From contig NZ_CP079216.1 of NCBI RefSeq assembly GCF_019316905.1, positions 248,001-312,000 on the forward strand: a stretch of 64,000 nt of DNA. The letters run 5' to 3'. Made by a program: the position numbers and the translations under genes. The notes under the pieces are model-generated. The model was not told the DNA's origin, made no database searches, and saw only the letters and a program-made list of their open reading frames with translations. Shown piece after piece: positions 58,215-64,000 of this stretch. How positions within the stretch are numbered: position 1 is the first letter of the stretch; each line of letters opens with the position of its first letter. This DNA comes from Tessaracoccus palaemonis (GTDB lineage Bacteria; Actinomycetota; Actinomycetes; Propionibacteriales; Propionibacteriaceae).

Positions 58215-60241
58215 CGGACTTCCTTCTGCTCGTCGTCGGTGACCTGGGCGGGGGTGACCGCCACGTCCGCGTGGCGCTCGCGTGCCACGGCCTCGGCCGG
58301 GGGCTCGCCGAGGATCAGCCAGTCGATGACCCGGTCCGAGGAACCGGTATCGATGTTATCGAAGTTCTCCGTGCGGAACTGGTCGCCGCGCCACGTCTCG
58401 AAGTCCTCGTCGCGGATGGCCGCCAGCAGCTCGTCGAAGCTGTGGCAGACCTTGCCCGGGGCCGTCTCCACGTAGGGGCGGTGGAACCCGCGCACCGACG
58501 AGTAGACCTGCTCGTCGTAGGCGAAGAACAGCATGGGGCGCTTCAGCAGGGAGTACTCGTAGATGATCGACGAGTAGTCGGTGATCAGCAGATCAGTGAC
58601 GAGCAGCAGGTTGTTGCCGTTGCGGTAGCTGGCGACGTCGATGAAGCGGTCGCGCATGTGCTCCGGGATCGGCACCTGGCCGGGGATGAAGTGGTGCATG
58701 CGGAACGCCACGACGGTGTCGTCGCCACACAGTTCATACAGCGCGTCGAAGTCGATCTTGTCGTACGGGTACGTCGCCTCCGCCGCGCCGCGACCGCGGA
58801 ACGTCGGCGCGAAGAGGATGACCTTCTTGCCCTTGAGCTGCGGGAATGCCTCGTAGGCGTCGCGGCGGGCGGCCTCCTGGTCGGCCGGATCGAGGAAGGT
58901 GTCGATGCGGGGCAGGCCGGTCGGGATCACCGCCTCCTCCTCGATGCCGAATGCCTCGGAGTAGACGTGCTTCAGGTGCCGGGAGCCGGTGATCGTATAC
59001 GTGTACTTGCGGTGCGCGTTGGTCAGGCCGGGGGAGCCGAACTTGCCGAAGCGGCTGTAGCCGACGCTCTTGAATCCGCTGCCCGCGTGCCACAGCTGGA
59101 TGACCTTCGTCTCGGGGCTCAGGTTCAGCCAGCCGAGCGGCGGGAAGTAGTCGTCGAGCAGGATGATGTCGGCCTTGCCCATCTCCTGCAGCAGCTTCAC
59201 GAAGCCGAGGCTCGTGGCCGTGTGGCGGGTGCGGAAGGAGTAGTGGAAGTCGTAGGTCTTGTCGAGGCCGCGCTCGAGCATCCGGTCGCGCACGGCCAGC
59301 AGGTTGCCCTCGATGCCCTCGCGGGCCTCGGAGGCGAACAGGATCCGGGGTCGGCGCACGGTGCCGGGCTTGTCGGTGACGGCGCGCCTGATGCGCTCGG
59401 CCTGCAGCGACCGCTCGTAGATGTCCTTGGCCAGCTGACGCTTCTTTGCCGTCGAGGTCCACGACTTGATGGTGGCCTTCGTCCGCCTGACCGGGTGCAG
59501 CACGGGGGACAACTTCTTCTTGGCGCCGCCCCCGCGCCCGAAGCTGTAGGCGCGCATCGCGAACAGCGGGCTCTCGCTCTCGGTGATGCCGAAGGAGACG
59601 GTGTAGGCGTTCTTGTTGCCGGAGTAGAGGAAGACGCGCGAGTGATCCTCGAGAGCGTCGAGCTCGGCCAGGGGCCAGCGGGCGCCGACCACGGCTCCGG
59701 CCTCGGTCCCGTTGTCCAGCCAGGCGTAGAACTTCCAGGTGCCGTTGGGCAGGAACTTGCGGTTCGCGAACGTCGAGAGGCTGATGCGGATGCGGTAGTT
59801 GCCTTCGCCGAGGTGTACCCAGTCGACGTCGTGCCCCGTGCTGACGTCGCGGATGAACACGCAAGCCAGTGTCGGCAGGATGCCGGAGTCGGCGGCCTCC
59901 TCGTCGTCCTGGTGGCCGGACCTGCGGCCGGAGGCCGCGGCCTCCACGGACTCCTCGTCCGCATCACCGCCTGCGTCGGAGTCCTCGGCCTCCAGATCCG
60001 GGTCGGTGCTCTCGTCGGCGTCGTCCTCGCTGATGGGCGCCAACCCCGGACCGCCGACCACGCCCGTCCGCTTCGGTGCTGCGGCAGGTTCGGGCAGGTC
60101 GTCGAGCGTGCGTATCCGGTCGGCGGGAAGGACGGGCTGCCGGTTCGTGGGGTCCCAGTCCGGGGCCCAGGTGGCCTTCAGGTCGATGGTGAGGTTGACC
60201 CGCTCCCACGTGATCGACGTGACGGTGAACTGGGTGGGCAT
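58211..60241 (-). CDS. TagF/TarL-like CDP-polyol phosphotransferase
   Basis: A 676-residue teichoic-acid polymerase-type enzyme that transfers polyol-phosphate units from a CDP donor onto a lipid-linked chain. Residues 1-300 are a beta-rich N-terminal region interrupted by a highly acidic, probably disordered loop (about 70-115). The CDP-glycerol glycerophosphotransferase domain (about 320-660) shows LLDDYFPPLGWL, VIQLWHAGSGFKSVGYSRFG, ITGSRHLKHVYSEAFGI, VIPTGLPRIDTF, ILFAPTFRGRG, FRMHHFIPGQ and LLITDYSSIIYEYSLLKRP. The two conserved histidine motifs (LWHAG and RMHHF) are intact. ATG 60241 has AAAGGAAG upstream. It heads a three-gene unit with the cytidylyltransferase and epimerase. Confidence 0.91.
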   Translation of the reverse strand: MPTQFTVTSITWERVNLTIDLKATWAPDWDPTNRQPVLPADRIRTLDDLPEPAAAPKRTGVVGGPGLAPISEDDADESTDPDLEAEDSDAGGDADEESVEAAASGRRSGHQDDEEAADSGILPTLACVFIRDVSTGHDVDWVHLGEGNYRIRISLSTFANRKFLPNGTWKFYAWLDNGTEAGAVVGARWPLAELDALEDHSRVFLYSGNKNAYTVSFGITESESPLFAMRAYSFGRGGGAKKKLSPVLHPVRRTKATIKSWTSTAKKRQLAKDIYERSLQAERIRRAVTDKPGTVRRPRILFASEAREGIEGNLLAVRDRMLERGLDKTYDFHYSFRTRHTATSLGFVKLLQEMGKADIILLDDYFPPLGWLNLSPETKVIQLWHAGSGFKSVGYSRFGKFGSPGLTNAHRKYTYTITGSRHLKHVYSEAFGIEEEAVIPTGLPRIDTFLDPADQEAARRDAYEAFPQLKGKKVILFAPTFRGRGAAEATYPYDKIDFDALYELCGDDTVVAFRMHHFIPGQVPIPEHMRDRFIDVASYRNGNNLLLVTDLLITDYSSIIYEYSLLKRPMLFFAYDEQVYSSVRGFHRPYVETAPGKVCHSFDELLAAIRDEDFETWRGDQFRTENFDNIDTGSSDRVIDWLILGEPPAEAVARERHADVAVTPAQVTDDEQKEVR

Positions 60242-60375
60242 GGGCTTCCTTTCTCGGCGCGACCGGTCTGCCGCCCCGTGGCCGGCTGGTGCCAGCGGTC
60301 CCCATTCTGCCAAATCCGGGCAGCGGGGCCACGCCGCGGGCACGGCCCGTCGGACCCAGGCAGGCTACCAGCCGA

Positions 60376-61287
60376 CTACCAGGGGAGCGTCCGTGCGGAG
60401 GTGAACGAGCGCGGGGACCCGTCGACCGGGTCGACGAACTCGAGCCGGTAGGCGAGCAGCCGCAGCGGATCGCTGAAGTCGTCGATGTCGACGGGGGAGA
60501 TCTCCGGGTAGAGCGGGTCGCCGATCAGCGGGATCCCGAGCTGGTTGAAGTGGGCCCGGATCTGGTGGGTGCGGCCGGTCAGCGGTCGGACCTCGTAGAG
60601 GGCGCGGTCGCCGTGGACCTCGAGCAGGTCGATGTCTGTGAAGGAGTTGGGCGGCAGGTCGAGGGTCTCCGCCTGCAGGTGCCCGACCCGCTTGGTGAGG
60701 TGCGACTCGACGCGCATCGGGAACCGGAGCGCGGGATCGAACGGGGCGACGGCGCGGTAGGTCTTCGCGACCCGGCGCTCGGCGAACACCGACTGGTAGG
60801 GCGCGCGCCACCGCTTCTCCGTCGTCATCAGCAGCACCCCGGCCGTGCCGCGGTCGAGGCGGTGGGTGGCCGACAGCTCCGGCAGGTCGAGGGCCCGCCG
60901 CGCCCTGACGACCGCCGACTGCACGACGTGCTTCCCGCGCGGGATGGTGGAGAGGAAGTGCGGCTTGTCGAACACGACGATCCGGTCGTCGCGGTGGAGG
61001 ACGATCAGCTCGCCCGGGACCTCCGGCTCGTCCCGCAGGGGACGGTGGAACCAGATGAACGTGTGCGGCGTGTACGGCTCGCGCCCGGTGATGGGGCGGC
61101 CCTGCTGGTCGACGAAGGTGCCGTCGGCGAGCAGCGCGTCCACGTCGTCGGGGCTGGGCGCGAGCTTGGCGACGAGCCAGTCCCGCATCGTCGGCCAGGG
61201 CATCGGATCGTCGGGGTCGCGGTCGGGGGTCCGGACCCACGCGGCCTGCAGGCCGTGCCGGGGCGGCAGCGGCGATCTGGGTGGCAT
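60376..61287 (-). CDS. RluA-family pseudouridine synthase
   Basis: A 303-residue enzyme isomerising uridine to pseudouridine in rRNA or tRNA. The catalytic Asp is in THRLDRGTAGVLLM. IVVFDKPHFLSTIPRG, AKTYRAV and PLTGRTHQIRAHFNQLGIPLIGDPLY are RluA-class signatures. The N-terminal 90 residues do not show a clear S4 domain. The target position is unknown. ATG 61287 has CAGGAGG upstream. A longer frame starting at 61356 would lie inside the tRNA-Ser gene and is excluded. The gene begins only 15 bp after the tRNA on the same strand, so they may share a transcript. Confidence 0.9.
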   Translation of the reverse strand: MPPRSPLPPRHGLQAAWVRTPDRDPDDPMPWPTMRDWLVAKLAPSPDDVDALLADGTFVDQQGRPITGREPYTPHTFIWFHRPLRDEPEVPGELIVLHRDDRIVVFDKPHFLSTIPRGKHVVQSAVVRARRALDLPELSATHRLDRGTAGVLLMTTEKRWRAPYQSVFAERRVAKTYRAVAPFDPALRFPMRVESHLTKRVGHLQAETLDLPPNSFTDIDLLEVHGDRALYEVRPLTGRTHQIRAHFNQLGIPLIGDPLYPEISPVDIDDFSDPLRLLAYRLEFVDPVDGSPRSFTSARTLPW

Positions 61288-61301
61288 CGGAGACCTCCTG
61301 A

Positions 61302-61389
61302 TGGCGGCGAGGGTGGGATTCGAACCCACGGAGAGTTGCCCCTCGGCCGCTTTCAAGGCGGCTGCACTAGTCCACTATGCGACCTCGCC
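61302..61389 (-). tRNA. tRNA-Ser(UGA)
   Basis: The acceptor stem GGCGAGG (61389-61383) pairs with CCTCGCC (61312-61306). The discriminator is G73 (serine identity), and CCA is encoded at 61304-61302. The anticodon loop CTTGAAA gives UGA at 61355-61353, reading UCA codons. The long variable arm is closed by GAGGGG/CTCTCC-type pairing, and the T arm has GGTTCGAATCC. Total length is 88 nt with CCA. Confidence 0.95.
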
Positions 61390-61451
61390 AGTGCGCCGCC
61401 ATCCTAGCGTGCCGCTCCGCGGGGGCTCCACCGCGGCGGAACCGTCGCCGG

Positions 61452-61457
61452 TAGGCT
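61452..61457 (+). promoter_or_regulatory. Candidate leaderless -10 box of the small membrane protein gene
   Basis: TAGGCT ends 6 nt before ATG 61464. No ribosome binding site is present. Confidence 0.5.
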
Positions 61458-61463
61458 TCCGTC

Positions 61464-61913
61464 ATGGGTCGAACCGTCTACGTGATCCCCCCGCGTCCGC
61501 CTGTGCGCGCCTTCGCGATCGCCGCCGTCGCCGCTCTGCTCGGGGCCCTTCTACTGGTTGGCGGCCTGATGTGGCACTGGCATGTCGCCGTCGTGATCAT
61601 CGGTGGCGTGGTTCTCGCCGTGGGAGTCGTCCTCGCGGTCCTGGCGTTCCTGTCCCTTTCCAGGCTGGCCGTGCGCGTCGAGCTCGACGATGACGGGTAC
61701 CGGATCACCGGCAGCGCCGTCGAGCACACGGGCCGGTGGCTCGACGTGAGCAAGGTCACGCAGTCCGACGAGGGATCGCACGTGACCATCTACCACGGCA
61801 ACGTGCGGCGCACCCACCTGCTGTTCCCGCGCGGCGACAGCCCCCAGATCGACACTGTGCTGGCCGACGTGAAGGCGCACCTCAAGGCCTCGCGCCGCCT
61901 GCCTCAGGCCTGA
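61464..61913 (+). CDS. Small membrane protein of unknown function
   Basis: A 149-residue protein that I cannot assign. Residues about 14-36 and 42-66 are two hydrophobic helices (AFAIAAVAALLGALLLVGGLM and VAVVIIGGVVLAVGVVLAVL). They are followed by a soluble domain of about 80 residues with alternating strands (VRVELDDDGYRITG, HTGRWLDVSKVTQSD, HVTIYHGNVRRTHLLFPRG) and a final helix, which is the layout of a small membrane-tethered PH-like domain. It starts at ATG 61464 behind a leaderless-type TAGGCT and is divergent from the tRNA-RluA unit. A palindrome overlaps its stop codon. Confidence 0.78.
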   Translation: MGRTVYVIPPRPPVRAFAIAAVAALLGALLLVGGLMWHWHVAVVIIGGVVLAVGVVLAVLAFLSLSRLAVRVELDDDGYRITGSAVEHTGRWLDVSKVTQSDEGSHVTIYHGNVRRTHLLFPRGDSPQIDTVLADVKAHLKASRRLPQA

Positions 61914-61920
61914 GGCAGGC
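61897..61920. terminator. Palindrome at the 3' ends of two convergent genes
   Basis: GCCTGCCTCAGG and CCTGAGGCAGGC form a perfect 24-bp palindrome spanning the stop codon of the small membrane protein gene, 17 bp from the end of the convergent LCP gene. There is no T tract, so termination is only plausible. Confidence 0.4.
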
Positions 61921-61937
61921 GGTCGGGGCGCGAAAGG

Positions 61938-63980
61938 CTACTCCGCGTCGCCCGTGTAGGCGCAGGCATCGGCGACGGTCTCCGCGCCCTCGCCGTTGCT
62001 GGTCGCCGTCTTCGTGGCGGTGGCGGTCTTGCTCTTGGTCGCGGTCGCGGACGAGCTGGTGGAGGGCTTCGCCGACGACGTCTTCTTGGGCGTGATCGCC
62101 TTCTTCACGGCCGCCTGCATGGCGTCGAAGTCCGGGTCGGCGTAGGAGTAGCCGTTCTTGCCGTTGGTGAATACCAGCCGGCTGACCGTGGCGTCCTTGA
62201 CCCGGAAGGCCAGGTCGATGAAGGCGCTCAGATCCTGCTGCGGGATGTCGGTCGTCAGCAGGTCGGCCGAGGCCGCGGCGATCGGCTCGAAGCTCGTCAG
62301 CAGCGTCTGTGGATTCGCCTGGGCGATGATCGCGTCCACGAGGCAGGACTGGCGGGCCATGCGGTTGTAGTCGTCGGTGTTGAAGCGGCTGCGGGCGTAC
62401 CACATGGCCTTGTAGCCGCCGAGCTTCTGGTTCGGGCCGGGGGTGAGGTAGCCGCTGGGCTCGCGATAGGGCTCGTGCGAGCCGCCGATCGCCAATTCCT
62501 GGTTGATGTTGACCGTGACGCCACCCATCGCGTCGATGAGCTCCCTGAGCCCGTCGATGTTGAGCATCACGAAGTAGTCCATCTTCAGGCCGGTGATGCC
62601 CTCGACGCCCTGCTTCAGGCCCTCCGCGCCCGGGTAGGTCGCGTCCCCGAACAGGTCCGGGTACTGCTTCTCGACGGTCTCCCAGATGCCGTTGACCCAG
62701 AAGTCGGACTCGGGTGTACCCCTGAAACCGTCGGGGAACACCGATGCCATCTCGGATCCCTCGGGGAACGGCGTGTACTGCACGTTGCGGGGGATCTGGA
62801 TGAGCGTGGTGTCGCCCGTGGCGGTGTCGATCGAGGCCACCATGATGGTGTCGGTGCGGATGCCGTAGTCGTCGATCCGGTCCGCTCGGGAGGCATCACC
62901 GTCGGCGCCGAGAAGCAGGACGTTGACCCGCTCGATGCCGGCCCACGGGTCGGCCTCCTGGGTGGCGAGGGTCGGGCGGCTGGTGGCCTTCACGTCGCTC
63001 GCGTCGGGAAGGACCTGGTTAACCAGGAGATAGGCATCGCGGGCGTAGCGGGCGCCGACGGCCGACGGTGCGGACGCGGTGAACGCCAGCGCGGTCACTA
63101 CGACGGCGCCGAGGATCTTGCGGCCGCCCCTGGTGCCGGCCGGGCGGGTCACGATGTGGGTCGTGGCGATCAGCCCGACCCACACGACGGCGAAGGCGGC
63201 GAGCGCGAAGCTGAGGAACGTCAGGCGGGAGCTGGAGGCGGCGAACTTAGCCAGCGCGACCTGGTTGTTGAGCGCATACCAGCCGCCGACGACGGCGACG
63301 ACGATCATCAGCAGCGCGACGGTGCCGCCGAGGACCCTGAGCCACGTCCTCCTCGCGCCCAGCAGTCCGGATCCGGGCAGCACCAGCGAGGCGAGGGTCA
63401 GGAGGATCGATGCCCGGAGACTGCGTCGGCCGTCGTCCTCGACGGCAGCTGCGTGCTCGGGCGCCAGCCAGGTCGTGTCCGGCGTCGGCAAGGCGGCGGC
63501 GTCCGTGGCGGCGATCAGGGCGGCGACGTCGACGGGGCGCTCCTCCGCCTGCTCCTCGACGATCGCCTCGCCCTCCGCCACCTCGGCGTCCGCCTCCACA
63601 TCGGAGGGGATCGTCGGGCCGACGGGTGCTTCCGGCTCGTCGCGCGTCGCATCGGTGGGGGAGGACTGCGCCTCCCAGGCACCGACGGCCGTGTGGCGAC
63701 CGAGGTGGATGCCGCGTGCCGGGGTCAGGTCGGGGTCGGGTGCTTCCGGGTTGGCGGTGCCTCCGGCGGAGCGGCTTCCGTTCGCCGGATCCTCGGGGCG
63801 CCGGGACTCGGCGCGGAACCAGCTGTCGGCCAGGTCGAGGACGGGGCGGGGTCGGTCGGCCTCATCCACAGAGGGCTCGGAGGACCCGTCGGCCCCTCCC
63901 ATCGCCGGGTAGCTCGCCTCTGCCGGACTCGGTGCGTCCGGGGGGAGCCCGCGGCGGGGCCGCTGGTGGTCTTCGCTCAT
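61938..63980 (-). CDS. LytR-CpsA-Psr (LCP) family wall-polymer ligase
   Basis: A 680-residue membrane protein of the family that transfers teichoic acids or capsular polymers from lipid carriers to peptidoglycan. Residues 1-185 are a long acidic, Pro/Ala-rich cytoplasmic region. About four hydrophobic segments follow (about 187-205, 212-234, 248-275, 288-308). The extracytoplasmic LCP domain (about 345-560) has NVLLLGADGDASRADRIDDYGIRTD (split), MVASIDTATGDTTLIQIPRN with the conserved Arg, and GGYKAMWYARSRFNTDDYNRMARQ with the second Arg cluster. A Lys/Ser/Thr-rich tail ends in a Cys-containing segment. ATG 63980 has GGAGGAC upstream. Its position next to the glycopolymer locus suggests it anchors that polymer. 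Confidence 0.9.
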   Translation of the reverse strand: MSEDHQRPRRGLPPDAPSPAEASYPAMGGADGSSEPSVDEADRPRPVLDLADSWFRAESRRPEDPANGSRSAGGTANPEAPDPDLTPARGIHLGRHTAVGAWEAQSSPTDATRDEPEAPVGPTIPSDVEADAEVAEGEAIVEEQAEERPVDVAALIAATDAAALPTPDTTWLAPEHAAAVEDDGRRSLRASILLTLASLVLPGSGLLGARRTWLRVLGGTVALLMIVVAVVGGWYALNNQVALAKFAASSSRLTFLSFALAAFAVVWVGLIATTHIVTRPAGTRGGRKILGAVVVTALAFTASAPSAVGARYARDAYLLVNQVLPDASDVKATSRPTLATQEADPWAGIERVNVLLLGADGDASRADRIDDYGIRTDTIMVASIDTATGDTTLIQIPRNVQYTPFPEGSEMASVFPDGFRGTPESDFWVNGIWETVEKQYPDLFGDATYPGAEGLKQGVEGITGLKMDYFVMLNIDGLRELIDAMGGVTVNINQELAIGGSHEPYREPSGYLTPGPNQKLGGYKAMWYARSRFNTDDYNRMARQSCLVDAIIAQANPQTLLTSFEPIAAASADLLTTDIPQQDLSAFIDLAFRVKDATVSRLVFTNGKNGYSYADPDFDAMQAAVKKAITPKKTSSAKPSTSSSATATKSKTATATKTATSNGEGAETVADACAYTGDAE

Positions 63981-64000
63981 CAGTGTCCTCCTGCGCCGAT

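Noticed and set aside
61288-61356. N-terminal extension of the pseudouridine synthase
   Set aside because: The extra codons lie inside the tRNA-Ser(UGA) gene. ATG 61287 has CAGGAGG upstream.

Overview
The window is a gene-dense, high-GC chromosomal segment of an actinobacterium. Supporting signs are strong GTG/TTG start use, a WhiB-like regulator, a complete type VII (ESX) secretion core with mycosin, a branched-chain 2-oxoacid dehydrogenase operon of the mycobacterial/streptomycete kind, and actinobacterial-style leaderless promoters. Gene content and the dispersed CCCTGAGC...GTCGAAGGGCG repeats suggest Propionibacteriaceae (Tessaracoccus-like). The genus is an inference. No phage, insertion sequence, CRISPR array or rRNA was seen.

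Layout. (1) 1-4.5 kb: two glycosyltransferases (one cut by the window edge) and a secreted 5'-nucleotidase. (2) 4.7-8.3 kb: bkdABC-like operon behind two tandem palindromic operator-like sites. (3) 8.3-15.9 kb: housekeeping genes (GNAT, a DUF4282-like membrane protein, alr, EcsC, aat, an Fpg/Nei glycosylase, an RhtA-like exporter) separated by repeat islands. (4) 16-27.1 kb: an ESX-4-like type VII locus (two WXG100 proteins, eccB, eccE, an unknown gene, eccD, eccC, mycP) with genes on alternating strands. EccC carries a translated copy of the dispersed repeat. (5) 27.2-39.2 kb: pheA, another repeat island, a secreted Ig-repeat protein, a PAP2-diacylglycerol-kinase fusion, an MFS exporter, serS, manA, a HAD phosphatase, a WhiB-like regulator and argG. 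(6) 39.4-60.2 kb: a large cell-wall glycopolymer locus. (7) 60.4-64 kb: an RluA-type pseudouridine synthase, tRNA-Ser(UGA), a small membrane protein and an LCP ligase.

The glycopolymer locus is the most coherent system. It has a TagGH-type ABC exporter, a CDP-alcohol phosphotransferase with an altered catalytic motif, a GT2, a complete dTDP-rhamnose pathway (rmlA, rmlB, fused rmlC-rmlD), an L,D-transpeptidase, three polysaccharide pyruvyltransferase-like enzymes (one fused to a GT2), a cytidylyltransferase fused to a Gfo/Idh/MocA oxidoreductase, a TarI/IspD-like cytidylyltransferase beside a sugar-nucleotide epimerase/dehydratase, and a TagF-like polyol-phosphate polymerase. The LCP protein at the right edge could attach the product to peptidoglycan. 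Together they read as synthesis, export and anchoring of a rhamnose-containing, probably pyruvylated, CDP-polyol-based teichoic-acid-like polymer.

Two other window-wide signals stand out. Two families of palindromic repeats (A, about 99 bp; B, about 72 bp) occupy the intergenic islands in the left half. In addition, eleven genes have a TANNNT/CANNNT hexamer ending 6-7 nt before the start codon, as expected for leaderless transcripts, and this settles several start-codon choices.
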